A DNA stretch of 64,000 nt from Streptomyces maremycinicus (lineage in GTDB: Bacteria; Actinomycetota; Actinomycetes; Streptomycetales; Streptomycetaceae): the NCBI RefSeq assembly GCF_001184025.1, contig NZ_BBYG01000011.1, forward strand, positions 393,574 to 457,573. The letters are read 5' to 3'. The position numbers and the translations under genes were made by a program. The notes below the pieces were generated by a model. That model saw only the letters and a list, made by a program, of their open reading frames with translations. It had not been told where the DNA came from and searched no databases. Shown here piece after piece: positions 19,608-27,132 of this stretch. How positions within the stretch are numbered: the stretch's first letter is position 1; each line of letters begins with the position of its first letter.

Positions 19608-20992
19608 TGAGCGCGGAGACGGTGAGCCCCCGGGTGACGGCCGCGCCGCCGGCCGGGTGGTCCGCACCAGGCCGGGCGGAGGGAGCCGGGGTGGTCGCTC
19701 GCCGGCCCCCGCGCGGCCCCTCCGCGGCCCGCACCGGCGCCGCCGTGTCCGAGGCACGTATCGGCGTCATCGTGACCGGGCCGCGGGCACGCGGGACCTC
19801 CCGGCTGCGTGCCCTGCTCGGCAGCCGGGCCCTGCGCACGCACTTCGGTACGGTCGCCGGACTCGTCATCATGGGCGTACTGCTGTGGCGGCTGGGCACC
19901 GGCGTCTTCATGGACGGACTGCGCCGGATCGACGTGCCGACACTGCTGGTGGGGCTCGGGATCGGCGCCGTCACCACGGTGTTCAGCGCCTGGCGGTGGG
20001 CGCTGGTGGCCCGCGGGCTGCGTATCCGGCTGCCGCTCGGCCCGGCCGTCGCCGACTACTACCGCTCCCTGTTCCTCAACGCGGCGCTGCCCGGCGGCAT
20101 CCTCGGCGACGTGCACCGCGCGGTACGGCACGGGCAGAGCGCAGGTGACGTCGGACGTGGGGTGCGGGCCGTGGTCCTGGAGCGCACCGCGGGCCAACTC
20201 GTACTGGCCGTCGCAGGTGTGACGATTCTGCTGACCCTGCCCTCCCCGGTCGCGCAGGACGTACGGCACATCGCCCCGCTGGTCCTGCTGGCCGGCCTGG
20301 GCGCTCTCGCCGTCGTCCTCGCCGTCCGGATGAACGCCTCGGCCCCGCGGCGCGGCGGCCGGCTGCGGGCGGGGCTGGCCGAGGCGCGCGAGGGACTGCT
20401 GTCGCGGCGCAACGGGCCCGGCGTCGCCGTGTCCTCGGCGGTCGTCCTGGCCGGGCACCTCGGGATGTTCGTCGTGGCCGCGCGGGTCGCGGGCTCCGGC
20501 GCCTCCGTCCTCGAACTGCTGCCGATCGCCGTCCTCGCGCTGCTCGCCATGGGCCTGCCGCTGAACGTCGGTGGCTGGGGCCCCCGCGAGGGCGTCACCG
20601 CCTGGGCGTTCGGCGCCGCCGGGCTGGGCGCGAGCACCGGCCTCGCGGTCGCCGTCGTGTACGGCGTGCTCAGCTTCGTGGCGGCGCTGCCGGGGGCGGT
20701 CGTGCTGGTCGCCCGCTGGTACGCGGGGCTGCGGGCCGGGGCCGTCGAGGAGAGCGGACCCGGGCCCGACGAGCGGCGTCACGACGACGTCGCGGCACCC
20801 GCTGCGAAGTCGTCACCGGCGTCGGACTCGCCCGTCGTGGCGGTTCGGGTCCCGGTGCCCGAAGCCGTCGGAGTTCCCCTGGTGAGCAAGGAGAAATACG
20901 CGCCGAAGGAATCCGCCAGGCTCGCCAGGAGTTCCTTCCCCTTTTCCGCGGACCCCAGGGAAGGACGGCCGATGACGCCCGAATCGGTATAG
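19607..20992 (+). CDS. UPF0104 / lysylphosphatidylglycerol synthase TM-region protein
   Basis: 461-residue integral membrane protein with about eight transmembrane segments (residues 80-385). It carries the family patterns FSAWRWALVARGL, YYRSLFLNAALPGGILGDVHR and LPLNVGGWGPREGV. Members include the flippase part of MprF and lipid or polyprenyl-sugar transporters. The cytoplasmic aminoacyltransferase domain of MprF is absent. Its ATG shares one base with the methyltransferase stop (TGATG). The last 80 residues are a Pro/Asp/Lys-rich tail whose DNA overlaps the 3' end of the convergent creatininase-family gene by 214 nt. It may move a lipid-linked or amphipathic product of the cluster; that is inference. 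Confidence 0.85.
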   Translation: MSAETVSPRVTAAPPAGWSAPGRAEGAGVVARRPPRGPSAARTGAAVSEARIGVIVTGPRARGTSRLRALLGSRALRTHFGTVAGLVIMGVLLWRLGTGVFMDGLRRIDVPTLLVGLGIGAVTTVFSAWRWALVARGLRIRLPLGPAVADYYRSLFLNAALPGGILGDVHRAVRHGQSAGDVGRGVRAVVLERTAGQLVLAVAGVTILLTLPSPVAQDVRHIAPLVLLAGLGALAVVLAVRMNASAPRRGGRLRAGLAEAREGLLSRRNGPGVAVSSAVVLAGHLGMFVVAARVAGSGASVLELLPIAVLALLAMGLPLNVGGWGPREGVTAWAFGAAGLGASTGLAVAVVYGVLSFVAALPGAVVLVARWYAGLRAGAVEESGPGPDERRHDDVAAPAAKSSPASDSPVVAVRVPVPEAVGVPLVSKEKYAPKESARLARSSFPFSADPREGRPMTPESV

Positions 20993-21624
20993 GCGGACAT
21001 TCCCAGCGTGAGCAGATGACGGCGGTCGTCCGCGACGAGATCGGCCGACTCATAACCGGGCCGGACGAGTTCGGGGTGGGCGTGCAACAGGATCGAGGTC
21101 TCGATCTCCCCGGCGTGCATGTCGGTGAGCAGCGAGGTCGCCACCCCGGACCGCTCCAGCGCCGCCTCCCAGTCCTCCGGGGCCGGGAAGAGCGCCATCC
21201 GCTCACCCGCGGCGGAGGACTCCTGGACGACGTTGCCCAGGACGTAGTTCCCTCCGTGTCCGTTGACCAGCACCAAGGCCTCGACGCCCGAGCGGCGCAG
21301 CGACGCCGCTATGTCCCGTACCACCGCGTGAAGGGTCACGGAGGAGATGCTGACGGTTCCCGGCCAGTCCGCGTGCTCGTGCGAGCAGGCGATGGTCACC
21401 GGCGGGAGGAGGTGCACCGGGTACGCCCCGGCGATCTCCCGGGCGATGGCGCACGCGACCAGTGTGTCGGTGGCCAACGGCAGGTACGGTCCGTGCTGTT
21501 CAAAGCTTCCGACGGGCAGGACCGCCACCTGTGTCGAGACGCCGGCCCCCCGGGTCCGTACGTCCTCGGACGTGTCCGTCGGCACCATTCCGTACGCCGC
21601 CGACCGTATTTCCGAACCACTCAT
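20779..21624 (-). CDS. Creatininase-family amidohydrolase, candidate FAPy deformylase
   Basis: 281-residue metal-dependent amidohydrolase. Metal-site motifs of the creatininase family are present: SFEQHGPYLPLATDT (Glu42, His44, Asp53), HADWPGT, NGHGGN and DMHAGEIETS. Family members include creatininase, MftE and archaeal ArfB, which deformylates the formamidopyrimidine made by a GTP cyclohydrolase. The neighbouring cyclohydrolase is of the FAPy-forming type, so an ArfB-like role is the best guess. The gene is divergent from that cyclohydrolase with only 38 nt between starts. The last 35 residues are low-complexity and overlap the UPF0104 gene on the other strand. GGGAAG precedes the ATG. Confidence 0.87.
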   Translation of the reverse strand: MSGSEIRSAAYGMVPTDTSEDVRTRGAGVSTQVAVLPVGSFEQHGPYLPLATDTLVACAIAREIAGAYPVHLLPPVTIACSHEHADWPGTVSISSVTLHAVVRDIAASLRRSGVEALVLVNGHGGNYVLGNVVQESSAAGERMALFPAPEDWEAALERSGVATSLLTDMHAGEIETSILLHAHPELVRPGYESADLVADDRRHLLTLGMSAYTDSGVIGRPSLGSAEKGKELLASLADSFGAYFSLLTRGTPTASGTGTRTATTGESDAGDDFAAGAATSS

Positions 21625-21662
21625 TTCTTCCCGGCCCTTCGTCTCTGCTTAGGAACCAGATC

Positions 21663-22322
21663 ATGACAGAAAAAATTGGCGTACTCGGCACGAAGACCCC
21701 GCAGCGCACCGGTGTGGAACGCGTGGTGAATGCACCCCTCCCCACCGTGTACGGGAAATTCCAGGCGGTGGGTTACATGGACCACGACCGCGGTGACGAG
21801 CAGGTCGCTCTGGTCTACGGCGAGATCGGCACCGAGGACGTGCTGACCCGGCTCCACTCGGAGTGCCTGACCGGCGACGCGTTCGGCTCCCAGCACTGCG
21901 AGTGCGGCGACCAGCTGGCGTCCGCCCTGCGGGCGGTCGTCGCCGAGGGCCGCGGCGTGGTCGTCTACCTGCGCGGACACGAGGGCCGGGGCATCGGGCT
22001 GCTCGGCAAGCTGCGGGCGATGGCGCTCCAGGCGGAGGGCCTGGACACCGTCGAGGCGAACGTCGCGCTGGGCTTCCCGGTCGACGCCCGCGACTACAAG
22101 GTGGCCGCGGACATCCTGCGCGACCTGGGCGTCGACTCGGTCCGCCTGATGTCCAACAACCCGCGCAAGCGCGAGGCGCTGGTGGACAACGGCATCAGGG
22201 TCGCCGAAGAGGTCCCGCTGCTGATCGAGCCGTGCGAGAACAACATCACCTATCTGCGCACCAAGCGGGAGCGCCTGGACCACCGGCTGCCCCACCTGGA
22301 CGCGGTGGCGCACTGGTCCTGA
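21663..22322 (+). CDS. ribA: GTP cyclohydrolase II homologue of the FAPy-forming (SCO6655) type
   Basis: 219-residue GTP cyclohydrolase II. Zinc Cys residues are Cys68, Cys79 and Cys81 (HSECLTGD, HCECG). The arginine loop is LRGHEGRGIGLL. The TVEAN and MSNNPRKREAL motifs are present. The position equivalent to E. coli Tyr105 (KIRAYALQ) is Met120 (KLRAMALQ). In S. coelicolor SCO6655 this exact Met120 change was reported to make the enzyme stop at 2-amino-5-formylamino-6-ribosylaminopyrimidinone phosphate instead of releasing formate. The riboflavin branch enzyme RibB is not fused or nearby, so this is likely a specialised paralogue. Start ATG 21663 follows TAGGAA. Confidence 0.93.
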   Translation: MTEKIGVLGTKTPQRTGVERVVNAPLPTVYGKFQAVGYMDHDRGDEQVALVYGEIGTEDVLTRLHSECLTGDAFGSQHCECGDQLASALRAVVAEGRGVVVYLRGHEGRGIGLLGKLRAMALQAEGLDTVEANVALGFPVDARDYKVAADILRDLGVDSVRLMSNNPRKREALVDNGIRVAEEVPLLIEPCENNITYLRTKRERLDHRLPHLDAVAHWS

Positions 22323-22356
22323 CCGCGCGTGGAACCGCCGCCCGGACGGGTAGGGA

Positions 22357-22415
22357 TCACGGCGGCCATGGCGTACGACAGCCCCGGCCCGGCGTACGGG
22401 CCGGTGCCGCCGTGA
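22357..22415 (+). other. Nested stem-loops before the FAD oxidoreductase gene
   Basis: TCACGGCGGC (22357-22366) pairs exactly with 22406-22415, closing an inner 8-bp hairpin (22384-22391 with 22397-22404). The outer stem ends one base before AAGGAG, the ribosome binding site of the next gene. It may terminate transcription from the cyclohydrolase gene or act as a leader structure. No known riboswitch class was recognised. Confidence 0.5.
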
Positions 22416-22430
22416 CAAGGAGCCGCTCGG

Positions 22431-23576
22431 GTGAACACGCATGCCTCGGTAGTCGTCATCGGCGGCGGGGTGATGGGCACGAGCATCGCCTACCACCTCG
22501 CCGCCGCCGGCGTCCGTGACGTCCTGCTGGTGGAGCGCGACGAACTGGCCGCGGGCTCGACCTCGAAAGCCGCCGGCGGGGTGCGCGCCCAGTTCTCCGA
22601 CGAGCTGAACATCCAGCTCGGGGCGCGCAGCCTGGAGAGCTTCGGGCGGTTCGAGGAGGAGACCGGGTACGACATCGGGCTGCACCGCGTCGGCTACCTC
22701 TTCCTGCTGTCCACGCCCGAGGAGGTCGCCTCCTTCGAGGCGGGCGTACGGCTCCAGAACGCGCTCGGGGTGCCCAGCCGCATGATCGACCCGGCCGAGG
22801 CGCGGCGCCTGTCCCCGCTGATCCGCACCGACGGGTTACTCGCGGCCGCGTTCTCGCCCGACGACGGGCACTGCACCCCGGAGGCCGTCGTCCACGGGTA
22901 CGCGGCCGCCGCCCGCCGGCACGGGGCGCGCATCCTGCGGCACACCGCGGTCACCGGCATCGAACGGCGGGGCGCCACGATCACCGCCGTGCGGACCACC
23001 CTCGGCCGCGTCGCCACCGACACCGTCGTGTGCGCGGCCGGCGCCTGGTCCCGGGCCGTCGGCGCGATGGCCGGCGTGGAGCTTCCGGTGCAGCCGCTGC
23101 GCCGCCAGATCGCGGTCACCGAAGCGGTCCCCGGCCTGCCGCCGGACCTCCCCATGACCATCGACTTCACCAGCAGTCTCTACTTCCACGGCGAGGGCCC
23201 CGGGCTGCTGGTCGGCATGTCCGACCCGGACGAGCGGCCTGGCTTCGCCACCGACACCCACGACCGGTGGATCCCCCGCCTCGCCGCGGCCATGGAGCGC
23301 CGCGCCCCCGCCCTGCTCGACCTGCGCCGCACGGGCGGCTGGGCCGGGCTGTACGAGGTCACCCCGGACCACAACGCGCTGATCGGCGAGGCGTCCTCGG
23401 TATCCCGCTTCCTGTACGCGACGGGCTTTTCCGGCCATGGTTTCCTCCAGGGGCCGGCCGTCGGCGAGGTCGTCCGCGACCTGTGTCTCGGCCGCGTACC
23501 CTTCGTGGACGTCACCCCCCTGAGCGCCGACCGTTTCGCGGCCGACGCCCCGCGTCCGGAGGCCAACCGCGTATGA
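22431..23576 (+). CDS. FAD-dependent amino-acid oxidoreductase (DAO/sarcosine-oxidase-like)
   Basis: 381-residue D-amino-acid-oxidase fold flavoprotein. It has the N-terminal FAD loop VVVIGGGVMGTSIAYHLA, then STSKAAGGVRAQF and the C-terminal GFSGHGFLQGPAVGEVV that contacts the flavin. Substrates in the family are secondary or primary amines such as sarcosine, glycine, pipecolate and saccharopine. It is the first gene of an overlapping three-gene operon with two saccharopine-dehydrogenase-like enzymes, so saccharopine or another imino-acid conjugate is a reasonable substrate (inference). GTG 22431 is preceded by AAGGAG; its stop overlaps the next ATG. Confidence 0.9.
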   Translation: MNTHASVVVIGGGVMGTSIAYHLAAAGVRDVLLVERDELAAGSTSKAAGGVRAQFSDELNIQLGARSLESFGRFEEETGYDIGLHRVGYLFLLSTPEEVASFEAGVRLQNALGVPSRMIDPAEARRLSPLIRTDGLLAAAFSPDDGHCTPEAVVHGYAAAARRHGARILRHTAVTGIERRGATITAVRTTLGRVATDTVVCAAGAWSRAVGAMAGVELPVQPLRRQIAVTEAVPGLPPDLPMTIDFTSSLYFHGEGPGLLVGMSDPDERPGFATDTHDRWIPRLAAAMERRAPALLDLRRTGGWAGLYEVTPDHNALIGEASSVSRFLYATGFSGHGFLQGPAVGEVVRDLCLGRVPFVDVTPLSADRFAADAPRPEANRV

Positions 23577-24634
23577 CCGAACTGCACCTGTGGCTGCGGC
23601 ACGAGACCCGCGTCACCGAACGGCGCACCCCGGTCGTCCCCGACGACGCCCGCCGTCTCGTCGAGGCCGGTGTGGAACTGACCGTCGAGGACTCCCCGCA
23701 GCGCGTCTTCGCGACGCGGGAGTACGAGTCCGCGGGCGCCCGGACCGTCCCCGCGGGCTCATGGATCTCCGCGCCCCCCGAGGCCGTCGTCCTCGGCCTG
23801 AAGGAACTCCCGGACGAGCCGGCCCGACTGCGCCACCGGCACATCTTCTTCGGGCACGCCTACAAGCAGCAGCCGGGCGCCGTCGACCTGTTGCGCCGGT
23901 TCGCCGCCGGGGGAGGGGCGCTCCTGGACCTGGAGTACCTGGTCGACGACGACGGCCGCCGGCTCGCCGCCTTCGGCTTCTGGGCCGGCTACCTGGGCGC
24001 GGCCCTGGCGGTCCTCCAGCACCGCGGCCAGCTCACCGCCCCCCTGCGCCCCACCGACAAGGCCGAGTTGGACGAGACGCTCCGTCCGGCCCCCGGTGAC
24101 GAGGAGTTCACCGCCCTGGTCGTCGGCGCCCTGGGCCGCAGCGGCCGGGGAGCGCGGGCCGCGTTCACCACGGCCAGGACCGAGCCCACCGCCTGGGACC
24201 TGGCGGAGACCGCCGACCTGGACCGCCCCGCCCTGCTCGCCCACGACGTGCTGGTCAACTGCGTCCTCGCCACCACCCCGGTACCGCCGTTCGTCCGCGA
24301 GGAGGACCTCGACGACCCGGCCCGCCGGCTGCGCACCCTCTCCGACGTCACCTGCGACGTGGGCTCGCCCCTCAACGTCCTGCCGGTGTACGACCGCACC
24401 ACCGAGTGGACGGACCCGGTGCGCAGGCTGCGCAAGGAGCCCCCGCTCGATCTGATCGCCATCGACAACCTGCCGTCCCTGCTGCCGCGCGAGTCCAGCG
24501 CCGACTTCTCGGCGGACCTGACGCCCCGGCTGCTGGACTTCGGCGACAGCGGAGCGTGGGGCCGCTGCCTGGACCGCTTCCGTCGAGCCTCCCGCGAACT
24601 CGGCCTGACGGAAGAGGAGGCCGGCCGTGGCTGA
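23573..24634 (+). CDS. Saccharopine dehydrogenase, lysine-forming (LYS1/AlaDH-PNT) type
   Basis: 353-residue NAD-dependent enzyme related to LYS1 and to the lysine-ketoglutarate reductase half of LKR/SDH. The N-terminus LWLRHETRVTERRTPVVPDDARRLVEAG and the block FFGHAYKQQPG are hallmarks of the family. DVTCDVGSPLNVLPVYDRTT and DNLPSLLPRESS follow further on. It would interconvert lysine plus 2-oxoglutarate with saccharopine. Start ATG overlaps the oxidoreductase stop (ATGA) and its end overlaps the next gene by 8 nt. Direction in vivo is not known. Confidence 0.9.
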   Translation: MTELHLWLRHETRVTERRTPVVPDDARRLVEAGVELTVEDSPQRVFATREYESAGARTVPAGSWISAPPEAVVLGLKELPDEPARLRHRHIFFGHAYKQQPGAVDLLRRFAAGGGALLDLEYLVDDDGRRLAAFGFWAGYLGAALAVLQHRGQLTAPLRPTDKAELDETLRPAPGDEEFTALVVGALGRSGRGARAAFTTARTEPTAWDLAETADLDRPALLAHDVLVNCVLATTPVPPFVREEDLDDPARRLRTLSDVTCDVGSPLNVLPVYDRTTEWTDPVRRLRKEPPLDLIAIDNLPSLLPRESSADFSADLTPRLLDFGDSGAWGRCLDRFRRASRELGLTEEEAGRG

Positions 24635-25835
24635 CCTGGTCGCGGCGACCGGCACCGTCCACTGGGTCGGTGCCGGGCTCTCCACGGGCAGCGGCCTGGC
24701 CCAGCTGTGCGAGCACACCGACGGCGTACGGCTGTGGCACCGCACGGCGGAGCGGGCGGCCGAGGCCCTCGGCCGGCTGGGGCTGACCGGACGCGCCGAG
24801 CCGCTCGCCTACACCCTCGAGGCGCTCACGGACCGACTGGCGCCCGGGGACGTCGTGGTGTCGATGCTCCCCGCGTCCGAGCATCCGGCGCTGCTCGCGG
24901 CGTGCGTGGCCCGGCGGGCCCACTTCGCGTGCTCCAGCTATGTCTCCGACGCGGTGCTGGAGCAGGTCCTCCCGGCCCGAGCGGCCGGGATCGTCGTGCT
25001 CACCGAGGCGGGGCTCGACCCGGGCATCGACCACCTCTTCGCGCACAGCCTGGTGGCGCGGGCCCGCCGGGCGATCGGTGACGACACGGCCGCCACGTAC
25101 CGCCTCACCTCGTACTGCGGAGGCGTCCCGGCAGTCCCCGATGACTTCAGGTACCGCTTCAGCTGGGCACCCCTGGGTGTCCTCAACGCCCTGCGCTCGC
25201 CCGCGCGTCACATCGAGGACGGCATCGAGACCGAGGTCGGCCGACCCTGGGAGGCCACCCGGGAGCACCGCGTCGACGGCGAGACCTTCGAGGTCTATCC
25301 CAACCGCGACAGCGTTCCGTTCATCGAGCAGTACGAGCTGCCGCGGGCCTGGACACCGCTGACCTTCGTCCGCGGCACGCTGCGCCTGGACGGCTGGCTG
25401 CGGGCGTGGGGCCCGGTCTTCGAGCGGCTGAGGACGGGCGACGACGCCTCGATCGCCGCGCTGGCCGAGGAGTTGGCGGCCACCTACCCGACCACGGACA
25501 CCGACCGCGACCGTGTGGTCCTCGCCGTGTCGCTGGACGTGCGGGTGCCCGGCAGCGGGCCGGGCGACACCGGTGACACGGGTGACCGGGCCGGTGAGGT
25601 CGGCAACGACAGGGTGTGGTCCGGGAGTTACCTCCTGGACCTGGTGGGCGACGAGGAGGAGAGCGCGATGGCCCGCTGTGTGTCCCGGCCGCTCGCCCTC
25701 GGCGTCCGGCACATCCTGGACGGCTCCCTGGCACCAGGGCTGAGCCGGGCGGCCGAGACGGCGTCCCGCTCCGAGGAATGGCTGCGTGAACTCGCCGACC
25801 AGGGAATCGGGTTCACGCTGCGGGTGCGGGGCTGA
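24627..25835 (+). CDS. Saccharopine dehydrogenase-like (LYS9/SDH) protein
   Basis: 402-residue protein resembling the glutamate-forming saccharopine reductase half of LKR/SDH. It has an N-terminal Rossmann-type segment (VHWVGAGLSTGSGLAQ), DVVVSMLPASEHPALLAACV, and LTEAGLDPGIDHLFAHSLV, a strong family signature. SYCGGVPAV and WAPLGVLNALRSPA follow. With the preceding LYS1-like enzyme it would convert lysine to allysine and glutamate, or the reverse. GTG 24627 lies after AGGAGG and overlaps the upstream gene by 8 nt. The protein converges on the serine hydrolase gene with 8 nt between stops and no obvious terminator. Confidence 0.9.
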   Translation: MADLVAATGTVHWVGAGLSTGSGLAQLCEHTDGVRLWHRTAERAAEALGRLGLTGRAEPLAYTLEALTDRLAPGDVVVSMLPASEHPALLAACVARRAHFACSSYVSDAVLEQVLPARAAGIVVLTEAGLDPGIDHLFAHSLVARARRAIGDDTAATYRLTSYCGGVPAVPDDFRYRFSWAPLGVLNALRSPARHIEDGIETEVGRPWEATREHRVDGETFEVYPNRDSVPFIEQYELPRAWTPLTFVRGTLRLDGWLRAWGPVFERLRTGDDASIAALAEELAATYPTTDTDRDRVVLAVSLDVRVPGSGPGDTGDTGDRAGEVGNDRVWSGSYLLDLVGDEEESAMARCVSRPLALGVRHILDGSLAPGLSRAAETASRSEEWLRELADQGIGFTLRVRG

Positions 25836-25843
25836 CGGGCTGT

Positions 25844-27073
25844 TCAGTCGGTGACCGCCTCGTGGACCAGCCGCTTGAGTTCGGGGTAGAGCTTCAGGGA
25901 CCTCTTCGGCCTCAGCTGGGTCAGGAACTGCACGCTCAGATCGCGGCTCGGGTCGACCCAGAAGGTCGTGGTGGCGACGCCGCTCCAGCCGTAGGTGCCG
26001 AGCCCCGCGGGCGCCTGGGTACGGCCCGGGTCGGTCACCACCGAGACCCCGAGGCCGAAGCCGACACCGTCGTTGCCGGGTTCGTCGTGGGCCGGACGGC
26101 TGCCGAAGGTTCGCAGGTCGGCACCGCCGGGGAGGTGGTTGCGGGTCATCAGGTCGACCGTCTCGGCCTTGAGCAGCCGCACACCGTCCAGCCGGCCACG
26201 CCGGCGCAGCAGCTCGCTGAACCGGTGGACGTCGTACGCGGTCGCGACCATCCCGCCGCTGCCCGACAGGAACCGTGGCCGGCCGGACAGCGGCAGGCCC
26301 GGGATCGGCTCGATGCCGCCGTCGTCGGCGTCTCCGTACAACTCGGCCAGCCGGCCCGCCTGTTCGTCCGTGACCTGGAAGCCGGCGTCCGGCATGCCGA
26401 GCGGGCGGAAGATCCGCTCGGCGATGAACTCGTCCAGCGGCCGGCCGGAGACGACCTCGATGATCCGGCCCAGGACGTTGGTGGCCACCGAGTAGTTCCA
26501 CTGGGTGCCCGGCTCGAACTGGAGCGGCAGCCGCGCGTACGCCTCCACCGTCGCGGCCAGGTCGGAGCCCGGCAGCACCGCCGACTCCAGACCGGCCTCG
26601 CGGTACAGGGCGTCGACCGGATGACAGTGGTAGAAGGCGAAGGTCAGGCCCGCGGTGTGGGTCATCAGATGCCTGACCAACAGCGGCTGCTCGGCCGGGC
26701 GGGTGGTGAGGCCGGCGCCCGAGCCGCCCGTGTACACCCGCTGCTCGGCGAAGGCCGGAAGGTGGTCGGCGACCGGGTCGTCGAGGCCCAGCCGGCCCTC
26801 CTCGACCAGTATCAGCGCGGCGACCGAGGTGACCGGCTTGGTCATCGAGTAGATCCGGTAGAGGGTGTCGGCCTCGACGGGCAGCCCGGCGGCGAGGTCG
26901 CGGCGGCCGTGCGCGGTGAGGTGGGCGACCCGGCCGCCGCGCGCGACGGCCACCAGGAACCCGGGCAGGCGCCCCTCGTCGACGAAGTCGGCGAGACGCT
27001 GGTCGAGCCGGTCCAGCGCCTTCGCGTCCAGCCCGACCTCGCTCGGGTCGACCTCTTGCCGCAGCAGTGCCAT
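25844..27073 (-). CDS. Serine hydrolase, class C beta-lactamase/esterase family
   Basis: 409-residue penicillin-binding-protein-like hydrolase. The catalytic SxxK is SMTK in YRIYSMTKPVTSVA, and the second motif is YSV in WNYSVATNVLG. Both are arranged as in EstB-type esterases rather than true AmpC, whose usual motif is YxN. A C-terminal GWSGVATTTFWVDP replaces the KTG region. There is no signal peptide, so it is probably cytoplasmic. An esterase or amidase acting on an unknown ester is more likely than antibiotic resistance. It stands alone, 59 nt downstream of the MFS gene. Confidence 0.88.
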   Translation of the reverse strand: MALLRQEVDPSEVGLDAKALDRLDQRLADFVDEGRLPGFLVAVARGGRVAHLTAHGRRDLAAGLPVEADTLYRIYSMTKPVTSVAALILVEEGRLGLDDPVADHLPAFAEQRVYTGGSGAGLTTRPAEQPLLVRHLMTHTAGLTFAFYHCHPVDALYREAGLESAVLPGSDLAATVEAYARLPLQFEPGTQWNYSVATNVLGRIIEVVSGRPLDEFIAERIFRPLGMPDAGFQVTDEQAGRLAELYGDADDGGIEPIPGLPLSGRPRFLSGSGGMVATAYDVHRFSELLRRRGRLDGVRLLKAETVDLMTRNHLPGGADLRTFGSRPAHDEPGNDGVGFGLGVSVVTDPGRTQAPAGLGTYGWSGVATTTFWVDPSRDLSVQFLTQLRPKRSLKLYPELKRLVHEAVTD

Positions 27074-27132
27074 GGTTTTCCTCCGGTGCGCTCGTACAAG
27101 GTGCGGTCCCGGCCTACCCCGCCCGGACGACC

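Noticed and set aside
25844..27073. Beta-lactam resistance gene
   Set aside because: The SxxK and YSV motifs and lack of a signal peptide fit EstB-type cytoplasmic esterases better than a periplasmic beta-lactamase.
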